Shown piece after piece: positions 50,961 to 57,723 of a stretch of 64,000 nucleotides of DNA. The stretch is from Chitinimonas taiwanensis DSM 18899 (lineage in GTDB: Bacteria; Pseudomonadota; Gammaproteobacteria; Burkholderiales; Chitinimonadaceae): assembly GCF_900119825.1 (NCBI RefSeq), contig NZ_FPKR01000013.1, positions 1,061 to 65,060 of the forward strand. The letters are read 5' to 3'. The translations under genes were made by a program, and so were the position numbers. The notes beneath the pieces were generated by a model. It had not been told where the DNA came from. It was given only the letters and a program-made list of their open reading frames with translations, and did no database searches. The stretch's first letter is position 1, and every line of letters begins with the position of its first letter.

Positions 50961-52280
50961 ATGACCGAACCGCGCCGTAATCCCATTGCCACCGTTGAAT
51001 CGCTTGATTACGAAGGGCATGGCGTCGCCCATGTGGACGGCAAGACGATTTTCCTCGATGGCGCCCTGCCCTTCGAGACCGTCGAATACTCGAGCTACCG
51101 CAAGAAGCCAACCTTCGAAAACGCACAGGTCACCGCCGTGCTGACCGAGAGTTTTATGCGCACCAAGCCCAAGTGCGTGCACTTTGGCGTGTGTGGTGGT
51201 TGCTCGCTCCAGCATGCCGAGGCCGGCGCCCAGGTGGCGGCCAAGCAACGCGTGATGGAGGAAAACCTCGCGCGCATAGGGGAAGTGAAGCCGGAAACCC
51301 TGCTCACGCCCATCTATGGCCCGACCTGGGGCTACCGCCACCGCGCGCGCCTGTCGGCCCGCTTTGTGGCCAAGAAGGGCACGGTGCTGGTCGGCTTTCA
51401 TGAAAAGCGTTCGAGCTTTATCGCCGATATGCGCTCCTGCGAGATCCTGCCAAAGAAGATTTCCGATCTTCTAGTGCCTTTGCGCGAGCTGGTCATGCAA
51501 CTAAGCATCCGCGAGCGCATGCCGCAGATCGAGCTGGCGCTCGGTGAGCATGTCGATGTGCTGGTGCTGCGCATCATGGACCCGATTTCGCCCGCCGATG
51601 AGGAGCTGCTGAAGGCCTTCGCCGACCAGCACACCGTGCAGTTCTGGCTGCAGCCGAAGGGCCCGGACACCGCTTACCCCTTCTACCCGCTCGACGCGCC
51701 GCAGCTCAGCTACAGCCTGCCAGAGTTCGGCATTGTCATGCCCTACAAGCCGACCGAATTCACCCAGGTCAACCCACATATCAACCGTGTGCTGGTGGGC
51801 CGCGCAATTCGCCTGCTCGATCCACAACCCGGCGAGCGGATTGCCGACCTGTTCTGCGGCCTGGGCAACTTCACCCTGCCGATCGCACGGCGTGGTGCGA
51901 CCGTGGTCGGCATCGAGGGCAGCCAGCAGCTGGTGGAGCGCGCCATCGAGAACGCGGGCAAGAATGGCCTGGCCGATAAGACCGAATTCTCGGTCGCCAA
52001 TCTGTTCGAGATGACCCCGGAAATCATGGCCGACCTCGGTCATTTCGACCGCATGCTGATCGACCCGCCGCGCGATGGCGCGATGGAAGTTTGCAAATCG
52101 ATCGACCCCGAGCATGGCCCCAAGCGCATCGTCTATGTGAGCTGCAACCCGGCAACGCTGGCGCGCGACGCGAATGTGCTGGTCAATGTGAAGGGCTACA
52201 AGATGAAGACGGCTGGCGTGGTGAATATGTTTCCGCACACCGGCCATGTGGAATCGATGGCCTGGTTCGAGAAGGAATAA
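50961..52280 (+). CDS. rlmD: 23S rRNA (uracil-1939-C5)-methyltransferase RlmD
   Basis: A 439-aa enzyme methylating U1939 of 23S rRNA. An N-terminal TRAM-like domain ([20 protein letters not shown]) precedes the iron-sulfur cysteines 72, 78 and 81 ([15 protein letters not shown]) and a fourth in RSCEIL. The methyltransferase domain has the SAM motif [32 protein letters not shown] and the catalytic cysteine in [16 protein letters not shown]; the end is [14 protein letters not shown]. The gene is intact, but an island is integrated directly at its stop codon, and residues 378-439 are encoded a second time at the island's far end. Confidence 0.97.
   Translation: MTEPRRNPIATVESLDYEGHGVAHVDGKTIFLDGALPFETVEYSSYRKKPTFENAQVTAVLTESFMRTKPKCVHFGVCGGCSLQHAEAGAQVAAKQRVMEENLARIGEVKPETLLTPIYGPTWGYRHRARLSARFVAKKGTVLVGFHEKRSSFIADMRSCEILPKKISDLLVPLRELVMQLSIRERMPQIELALGEHVDVLVLRIMDPISPADEELLKAFADQHTVQFWLQPKGPDTAYPFYPLDAPQLSYSLPEFGIVMPYKPTEFTQVNPHINRVLVGRAIRLLDPQPGERIADLFCGLGNFTLPIARRGATVVGIEGSQQLVERAIENAGKNGLADKTEFSVANLFEMTPEIMADLGHFDRMLIDPPRDGAMEVCKSIDPEHGPKRIVYVSCNPATLARDANVLVNVKGYKMKTAGVVNMFPHTGHVESMAWFEKE
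52092..52280 (+). repeat. Left copy of 189-bp direct repeat (3' end of rlmD; attL side)
   Basis: Codons 378-439 plus stop of intact rlmD. It matches 61645-61833 with four differences, all in third codon positions and all in the first 63 bases: AAA/AAG, TCG/TCC, CAT/CAC, GCA/GCC. The last 126 bases are identical. Confidence 0.95.
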
Positions 52281-52281
52281 A

Positions 52282-52294
52282 ATTCAATGAGTTA
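52282..52294. repeat. Left 13-bp terminal inverted repeat of the island
   Basis: ATTCAATGAGTTA begins one base after the rlmD stop. It is the exact reverse complement of 61631-61643. Confidence 0.85.
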
Positions 52295-52360
52295 GCCACC
52301 TCTCATGGCTCACCAGCTTTCAATCATGACCGTGAAAACTGGTGAATTTCCGAACGCAAT

Positions 52361-52378
52361 ATGCACCAGGAATGCACC
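52361..52378. repeat. Two ATGCACC motifs at the left end (candidate integrase arm sites)
   Basis: ATGCACC at 52361 and 52372, an 11-base step, directly before the integrase ATG and partly overlapping its ribosome-binding region. The same spaced pair occurs at the right end (61492, 61503), with similar flanks (AATATGCACC and AATGAGAAT). Confidence 0.7.
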
Positions 52379-52379
52379 A

Positions 52380-53546
52380 ATGAGAATGAAGCTAACCGAA
52401 GCCGCGGTTCGTCGCTTACCCACGCCTATTGCAGGCTCGCGATACGAAGTTACTGACCTGGCAATGCCCGGTCTCACCGTACGGGTCGGCGCCCGAACCA
52501 AAGCGTTTTACTACCGCAGTGGTGCTGGGGGAAAAACCAGAACCGTCAGAATTGGCGGGAGCCCTAGCACCACGCTTGAACAAGCCAGAGCTGCGGTCAT
52601 TCAGCTTCAAGCGGGAAATCAACCCGCATCAATTCACACCAAGCAGGACGGCCCCAAGCGAGCGGGACATGGCGTCCCTACGCTGTCCGAGGCGTTTTCT
52701 GAGTATTGTCGGCTGCGCAAGCTCCGCGACAGCACCCTAGCCACCTACCGGAAGCAGTTCCGGCTCTATCTCCCTTCCCTTGCAGCACGCCCGGTCACTC
52801 ACATCACTGCGGATGATGTCCTGGCCATCTACAAGGGCCTGCTGGTCGAGAAGAGCGCAGCCAAGGCCAACGGCGTCCTTGGGCTCCTCAAAGCGGTCTT
52901 GAAGTTCATCTCAGCGGTTCACAAGTTACCGGTCACAGACATAAGCAGCATGATTAAGGCGACAGGCGTCAAAGAACCGACACCAGCTCGCCGACGCCTG
53001 ATTCGGGAAGAACAGGCGGCAAAGTGGTACCAAGGGATTTGCGCAATGCCCCCACACTATCGCGCGCCCATTTTGACCGCAGCCCTAACCGGCCTACGCA
53101 TTTCGGAAATTACGGGACTCAAATGGGCTGACGTTGACTTCACTGAGGGCCTTCTGACGGTCCGCAAGACCAAGAACGGGCGGGACCATACGCTGCCATT
53201 TGGTAACTTCCTAGGTGCCCTTCTGAGGGAGTGGCGGGCTACTGAAACGCAGTATCCGAACGACTGCGTGTTTCATCCGAGGGCTGACCGTTTTTTCTGG
53301 CTAACCAAGCAACGAATCGGCATTGACTTCTCACCGCATGACCTGCGGAGGACCTTCGCCACTCAGGCAACTCGTCTGGATATCAATGCATTTGTACTGA
53401 AAGCGCTGCTGAACCACCAATCACGGTCTGACGTCACCCAGTCTAGCTACGTCCACCTTGAACCCAGTGACCTACGCAAAGCGATGATGCAAATCGAACA
53501 TAACCTCCTTTCCCTGTGGGGGGGCGTTTCAGGCACGGCTGCTTAA
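52380..53546 (+). CDS. Tyrosine-type site-specific integrase
   Basis: A 388-aa integrase from the ATG at 52380 (AGGA upstream; MRMKLTEAAVRRLPTP). The N-terminal part (residues 1-75) is the arm-binding domain common to island integrases (VTDLAMPGLTVRVGARTKAF, FYYR, RTVRIGGSPSTTLEQAR). A SAM-like core-binding domain covers about 95-180, and the catalytic domain follows. Catalytic residues are all visible: Arg240 (ALTGLRISEI), His320 and Arg323 (SPHDLRRTFAT), His346 (LLNHQSR) and Tyr357 (QSSYVHLE). It lies 99 bases from the rlmD stop, as usual for enzymes that integrate at the end of a host gene. Confidence 0.95.
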   Translation: MRMKLTEAAVRRLPTPIAGSRYEVTDLAMPGLTVRVGARTKAFYYRSGAGGKTRTVRIGGSPSTTLEQARAAVIQLQAGNQPASIHTKQDGPKRAGHGVPTLSEAFSEYCRLRKLRDSTLATYRKQFRLYLPSLAARPVTHITADDVLAIYKGLLVEKSAAKANGVLGLLKAVLKFISAVHKLPVTDISSMIKATGVKEPTPARRRLIREEQAAKWYQGICAMPPHYRAPILTAALTGLRISEITGLKWADVDFTEGLLTVRKTKNGRDHTLPFGNFLGALLREWRATETQYPNDCVFHPRADRFFWLTKQRIGIDFSPHDLRRTFATQATRLDINAFVLKALLNHQSRSDVTQSSYVHLEPSDLRKAMMQIEHNLLSLWGGVSGTAA

Positions 53547-53602
53547 TGCGGATTATCTTGCCAGCAGTTGACATAGGATATTGCTGAGCTTGGGGGCAGC
53601 AG

Positions 53603-53740
53603 ATGACCAGCAAGAAAGCCGGTATTGAAGGCAATCAAGGACAGAAGCTGACCCACTTAGGCCGCATGTTCATGGTCTTTGATGAGTTGCTGGATTTGAG
53701 AAGTCAGGGATGTGTTGTCGTTGATTACTTGTTGAACTAG
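53603..53740 (+). CDS. Small hypothetical protein, 45 aa
   Basis: A 45-aa frame starting MTSKKAGIEGNQGQKLTHLG with GGGGG eight to twelve bases before the ATG, on the integrase strand and ending just before a terminator hairpin. It is basic at the start and hydrophobic/acidic at the end (DLRSQGCVVVDYLLN). It could encode an excisionase-sized peptide, but I see no helix-turn-helix. Weakly supported. Confidence 0.3.
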   Translation: MTSKKAGIEGNQGQKLTHLGRMFMVFDELLDLRSQGCVVVDYLLN

Positions 53741-53751
53741 ATTCATAAAGA

Positions 53752-53782
53752 AAATACCCACGGTGGTTAATCGTGGGTATTT
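53752..53782. terminator. Bidirectional hairpin terminator
   Basis: An 11-bp perfect stem (AAATACCCACG/CGTGGGTATTT), nine-base loop. On the minus strand it is followed by TTTTCTTT, so it best serves the secreted-protein gene; it also follows the small ORF on the plus strand. Confidence 0.7.
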
Positions 53783-53876
53783 AGATGTCGATTATTCTAT
53801 ATTTCAAATATATGACACACTAAAGCCAAGCCAGATGAAGTATCTATCAAATTAGACAGAAAACAAATTTTTCCGT

Positions 53877-54473
53877 CTAACTTGAACCAATTTTTTTAAG
53901 CTTAGAGTTATAGGGGTCCGTTTTATATTTCAATCTGAATTCCGAATCACGCTCCCGCTTAGTAAATGCATACTCTATTGCATGAGCACTAAGCTCATCC
54001 TCTGACATGTATGCCGCCACCCCCCTATCCGCCCATTTAATCACGGGTCTCATTTCATCATCGTAATATTTCTCGTATTTCTTACCAAATTTCGAAATCA
54101 ATTTTTTAACATTAACCCCCTCATCTGGCATCCATCGCACCCATTGCACTTCAAGAGCTTCTTCATCTTCAGCATTAGCTGCATGATTGAAGATGGCAAT
54201 ACTGGGAGAATCAGGATTTTTTTCAGCGAGTTCACGAAACATAGGTCTGGAGTCTTCATACTTAATGACTATGGCACCAGAAATTCCGACGCCTCTCATA
54301 ACCATTAAGGCATCTTTCTCTGTCGCCCAAGCAGGTTCCAACCTTTCCAACTCAGCATTAGGGTATTTTTTCAGTATATCGCCATACTTATCAAGAGGTC
54401 TTATTTTTCCAAAAATTTCAGCATTAGCCAATGCCGACAACAACAAAAATAAAAAGAACCAAATTACTTTCAC
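53877..54473 (-). CDS. Secreted or periplasmic protein of unknown function
   Basis: A 198-aa protein with a clear signal peptide (MKVIWFFLFLLLSALANA). The mature part starts EIFGKIRPLDKYGDILKKYP and is rich in Lys, Glu, Asp and Tyr. It contains ALMVMRGVGISGAIVIKYED and EYAFTKRERDSEFRLKYKT. No known domain is recognised, no cysteine occurs after the signal, and there is no membrane helix. Its base composition is strikingly AT-rich against both the chromosome and the rest of the island, so it has a separate origin. The nuclease gene lies 50 bases upstream on the same strand, so the two may be cotranscribed. Confidence 0.7.
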   Translation of the reverse strand: MKVIWFFLFLLLSALANAEIFGKIRPLDKYGDILKKYPNAELERLEPAWATEKDALMVMRGVGISGAIVIKYEDSRPMFRELAEKNPDSPSIAIFNHAANAEDEEALEVQWVRWMPDEGVNVKKLISKFGKKYEKYYDDEMRPVIKWADRGVAAYMSEDELSAHAIEYAFTKRERDSEFRLKYKTDPYNSKLKKIGSS

Positions 54474-54523
54474 AGCGCCCTTTCAAATATTAAATGAAAC
54501 TATGAACCCACGACTAAATCTAG

Positions 54524-54985
54524 TCACCTTTCACCCTTGCGCCACTTGCTAGGTTCAATCGGGTTTTTATCGACCCATAAACCCACCTTCCCAGTCCTAG
54601 CAACATCTTCAGCGTCAAAGTATGACTGGTCGTGTGCGTACTTGTCATAGACCCATGCCATTCCTCGCTTCACTTGAAGAAGATTCACGTCAGTTGACCC
54701 ATCCATAACCGTGGCGACGGTTCTTCCATATCGGTCAGTCGTCTCCACCTTTAAGGTGACGTTCTTGTTGAATGAAAGGTCTGATAACGATTCTTTCGAA
54801 CGTTGACCGATTGGCTGTGCCTTCTCAGGTGCGTCTATCTGTGCGAGACGTACCTTGATTTGCTCATTGGAGCCGGTTAGGCAGGTCAACGTGTCCCCAT
54901 CGGTCACACCTACCACCCGGCAACTGATGTCATCCGCATGGGCCGCTAACACGGCAAAGCCAATGGCTAGTAGTTGGATGCGCAA
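54524..54985 (-). CDS. Secreted thermonuclease-family (SNase) nuclease
   Basis: A 153-aa protein with a signal peptide (MRIQLLAIGFAVLAAHA). The staphylococcal-nuclease domain has the calcium and catalytic residues in place: Asp31 (VTDGDTLTC), Arg46 and Asp51 (VRLAQIDAPE), Glu54 and Arg88 (DRYGRTVATV). The Arg-x7-Glu spacing matches the family. Two cysteines (residues 22 and 35) could form a disulfide. It should cut DNA or RNA outside the cytoplasm. Secreted nucleases of this kind are often seen on plasmids and islands. It is the first gene of a pair with the secreted protein downstream. Confidence 0.88.
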   Translation of the reverse strand: MRIQLLAIGFAVLAAHADDISCRVVGVTDGDTLTCLTGSNEQIKVRLAQIDAPEKAQPIGQRSKESLSDLSFNKNVTLKVETTDRYGRTVATVMDGSTDVNLLQVKRGMAWVYDKYAHDQSYFDAEDVARTGKVGLWVDKNPIEPSKWRKGER

Positions 54986-55138
54986 GGTGATGGACTGGGT
55001 TGATTGATGGGCCGCGGAAGATGCCGCTTGGTGATGGCCGGGTCAACTACTTGCCGTTGCATGTATACGACTGTTCGGCGTGAACATCTGGTATCGCACC
55101 AGTCGATGCGAGTTCCCCATCATGCGGTTGAGTAACCC

Positions 55139-55274
55139 CGGCGTATCTCTAGTACGCCGCTCTGGCCCACGCGTCACAAAGTGAATCCTTTTTGACACCT
55201 GTTCGGCGAGTGTCAAAAAGATAGCCTTACATTTTTCTGACACCCACCTTATAATTGACACCACTTTCTGACAC
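55139..55274. promoter_or_regulatory. Repeat-rich resolvase control/res region
   Basis: This stretch precedes the resolvase gene. It holds CGGCGTA-N7-TACGCCG (55139-55159), a perfect 11-bp inverted repeat CTTTTTGACAC/GTGTCAAAAAG with an 11-base spacer, and five copies of TGACAC (55193, 55210 inverted, 55238, 55256, 55269). A promoter fits inside: TTACAT (55227) and TATAAT (55250), spacing 17. Serine resolvases bind such sites to recombine and to repress their own gene; the assignment as res is inferred. Confidence 0.6.
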
Positions 55275-55285
55275 AGGTGGTGATG

Positions 55286-55888
55286 ATGTCTCGAATGTTT
55301 GCATATGCTCGCGTCTCTACTGCCGAGCAAACCAACTCAAACCAGCGCCAAGAGATTGAGGCAGCCGGTTACGCCATCGCACCACAGCGATTCATCGAAG
55401 AGCACATCAGCGGCAGTGTCCAAGCTGGTCAACGCCCGGCATTTGCGAAGCTGCTCGACCGCCTTGAAAGTGGCGACTTGTTGGTCGTCACCAAAATTGA
55501 CCGGATTGGTCGGGACAGCATTGATGTTCAACAGACCATTTCACAGCTCAAGGAGCGGGGCGTCCGGCTGGTCGTTCTGCAACTGGGCAATCTCGACTTG
55601 ACCAGCCCAATGGGTGAACTGGTTTTGAAGGTCATGGCCGCATTTGCCGACTTTGAACGTGAGCTCATCGTTGAACGCACGTTGGCAGGTCAGGCTCGGG
55701 CGCGAGCCGAAGGTAAGCATATGGGCCGGCCCTCAAAAACCACCCAGGAAGCACGCGATGACATTCTGGCTAGGCTGCTAGCCGGAGAGTCCGTCAGTGC
55801 CCTGGCAAAGCACTACAAGGTCAGCAGAGGCACCATTATCAACATCCGCGAGCAGCAACGCCCTACGGTTGCTACTCAGCCCCTCTAG
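55286..55888 (+). CDS. Serine recombinase (resolvase/invertase family)
   Basis: A 200-aa recombinase from the ATG at 55286 (AGGTGG five bases upstream). The catalytic serine is Ser11 in FAYARVSTAEQTNSNQ. Other family residues are in VTKIDRIGRDSIDVQQTI and the helix E region SPMGELVLKVMAAFADFERE. The C-terminal helix-turn-helix is ILARLLAGESVSALAKHYKV, then SRGTIINIRE. It probably resolves multimers or inverts a segment, and may act with the repeat region upstream. The next gene starts only eight bases after its stop. Confidence 0.94.
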   Translation: MSRMFAYARVSTAEQTNSNQRQEIEAAGYAIAPQRFIEEHISGSVQAGQRPAFAKLLDRLESGDLLVVTKIDRIGRDSIDVQQTISQLKERGVRLVVLQLGNLDLTSPMGELVLKVMAAFADFERELIVERTLAGQARARAEGKHMGRPSKTTQEARDDILARLLAGESVSALAKHYKVSRGTIINIREQQRPTVATQPL

Positions 55889-55895
55889 AACAATC

Positions 55896-56852
55896 ATGCC
55901 CATCGATTACGCAGCATTCAGATACGAAGCCGTCTTTGACTTCATCGAGCTAGACATACAACTCCATCGAGCCAGCAATCACCAGACCGTCAGTAAGGCA
56001 TTGGGGGCATCGTATGTGATACCACTGGACCCACACTCAGGTGGTCCTCTTATCAAGAACGAAGCCGGTCATTACCCCAACGGAGGAAGCACGAATCGAT
56101 TCGGCGTCCGCATTCAAGACCCCGCAAGTCAGCGCGATGTGCAGGCGCGTCTTCGTCCGCTCGAGGAAAGTCACGGCATCGCTCATCCGGTGGGCATCCG
56201 GGTGCTTGAAGTAGCATTCGATGCCTATGCTCCGCCAGACGCACAGCACTCACTGGTAGACATGGCATTCCACTTCAACCGAGGTCTTGCACCGCGAGTC
56301 AGCAATGACCTTGAGTTCAACTTCTTTACCGCAATCAGGAAAAAGGTAGGGAACGATGGGGTGGCTGACCTACGTTTTCCAATGGAGCGCTTCGAAACTG
56401 AACGACAAGTAAAGCAGCTGCTTCAGCAGGGTCGAACCATCAAAATTGGCGAAAACGGCAGTGGTCACACACAACGCATCTACGTTAAAACCAGCGACAC
56501 AGCCCCCGACCTCTCCGATGGGCGAGTACCCCTCCCAGCGTCCCAGCACCGTGCTCGATTCGAAAATACGTTCAGTGGCAGCAAGCTACCCTTCACCCTG
56601 CTCGACGACATGGTAAGTGACTCATTTGTGGAGAAGTTATCGCCCTTCTTTGCTTGGCGACTCGTACCGCAAGAGTCACCGCTCACGCTCCGTCAGCTAA
56701 CGATTGGGGCTCGTGAGCTACGCCCTCGGATATCCAATGGCAGGGTAAAGGGAACCAGAGAGTTCAGTCGGAACACAAGGGCTGACGATGCGCTGAATCG
56801 GAGGGCATACGACGCGCTGCGGGCGCTGTCGAAGAGGTGGCGGCTTGGCTAA
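55896..56852 (+). CDS. Unrecognised 318-aa protein cotranscribed with the resolvase
   Basis: Starts MPIDYAAFRYEAVFDFIELD, eight bases after the resolvase stop, so one operon. No signal peptide or membrane helix. The N-terminal half ('FDFIELDIQLHR', 'NRFGVRIQDPASQRDVQARL', 'PVGIRVLEVAFDAY') has the alternating strand/helix look of single-stranded-DNA phage or plasmid replication initiators, and VLEVAFDAY is reminiscent of their strand motifs, but I see neither an HUH motif nor a clear catalytic tyrosine pair. The C-terminus is basic (RPRISNGRVKGTREFSRNTR, then LSKRWRLG), fitting nucleic-acid binding. Function unknown; replication or mobilisation is only a guess. It ends at a terminator. Confidence 0.7.
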   Translation: MPIDYAAFRYEAVFDFIELDIQLHRASNHQTVSKALGASYVIPLDPHSGGPLIKNEAGHYPNGGSTNRFGVRIQDPASQRDVQARLRPLEESHGIAHPVGIRVLEVAFDAYAPPDAQHSLVDMAFHFNRGLAPRVSNDLEFNFFTAIRKKVGNDGVADLRFPMERFETERQVKQLLQQGRTIKIGENGSGHTQRIYVKTSDTAPDLSDGRVPLPASQHRARFENTFSGSKLPFTLLDDMVSDSFVEKLSPFFAWRLVPQESPLTLRQLTIGARELRPRISNGRVKGTREFSRNTRADDALNRRAYDALRALSKRWRLG

Positions 56853-56865
56853 TCACCTGGAAGCA

Positions 56866-56889
56866 GCCGGGCGTTCTGCCCGGTTTTTC
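56866..56889 (+). terminator. Intrinsic terminator of the resolvase operon
   Basis: CCGGGC-GTTCT-GCCCGG followed by T5. Confidence 0.85.
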
Positions 56890-57651
56890 CGGAAAGCACA
56901 CACACCATCAGCACTCATAACTTATTGACTATCAAGAGTGTCGTCACCGAATCCGTGTGTAAAACCAAGGCAACTCTAAGAACTATATTGTTACCCTCTC
57001 CACAGTTGAACCCTCTCTCCCCTACTGTGAACACTCAGGAAGCAGGAACCCTTAGGCATTCCATAAACAACCTTATGGGATGCTTACTCTCTCTACGTAC
57101 CCTGCCAGTGTTCCTTGCCTGTGTGGTTCAGCTTGTTGCTGCTGACGGTGAGGGTGAAGAAGATTGTCTTTTCTCCTACGTTTCCGGCCAGACAGTTTCA
57201 GCAGTAGTTGGCGGAGGTAAGACAAACAACCCAATTCCTCTACGTTTTCGGGAAAGGCTGAATCAGAGTGGGAAGGAATCATGGGGGTTCGTTCCATTAA
57301 GTAAGCACCCACAGCCAAGCGCCATGCCTTTGACCATTTAGCACCCCTACAACGCTTTAAAAGCACCACTCAGCAACTACCCACCTTCATGTGAGACAAC
57401 GCGTCTTCCAAGAGCATTTCTGGGAAAAGCAGGGCTGGTCTGCAATCGATATAACGGCACCACTTCCCTACTCGTCTAGCAGCCAGATAGTGAGCTTCGC
57501 CGATATGTCAGCTACCGGCCAGAAGCGGGCTTAGCAAACGGCGCCTTTCAAGTCGGCCATTCTGATGAGGATGAAACCGCGGAGGAAATCCGAGACGCTC
57601 TTTGACCGGCTGCGACTTGTTCGTTAGCACATCGTTACTTCTGGCATATTG
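56890..57651. other. Gene-poor, repeat-rich stretch of the island
   Basis: I see no convincing complete gene in these 760 bases. There are several inverted repeats: CACAGT/ACTGTG (57000-57030), GCATTCCATAA/TTATGGGATGC with a six-base loop (57056-57083), CTGCTGA/TCAGCAG (57139/57198), TTGTCTT/AAGACAA with inner CTCC/GGAG (57164/57220), and a repeated CTACGTTTYCGG (57176, 57241). A fragment that reads like a protein C-terminus, ending AFQVGHSDEDETAEEIRDAL, lies at about 57478-57604 after an in-frame stop and may be a gene remnant. It could be a replication origin, a structured RNA or decayed DNA. Confidence 0.5.
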
Positions 57652-57693
57652 TGATGTCAGTGAAGTGGTCGGAACAGGCCACTCCTGACATCA
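57652..57693. promoter_or_regulatory. Inverted repeat in the leader of the RloC-like gene
   Basis: TGATGTCAG (57652-57660) and CTGACATCA (57685-57693) are a perfect 9-bp pair. Inside them AGTGG (57664) pairs with CCACT (57679). The element ends 30 bases before the ATG and about 15 before GGAGGA, so it could be an operator or an RNA hairpin limiting expression of a toxic protein. Confidence 0.6.
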
Positions 57694-57723
57694 TCCAGAT
57701 TCAGTCGGGAGGAACAAAGAACC

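Noticed and set aside
56925..57341. 138-aa frame in the gene-poor island region
   Set aside because: No ribosome-binding site, no domain, low-complexity composition, and it runs through strong inverted repeats. The 98-aa opposite-strand frame (57073-57369) is no better.
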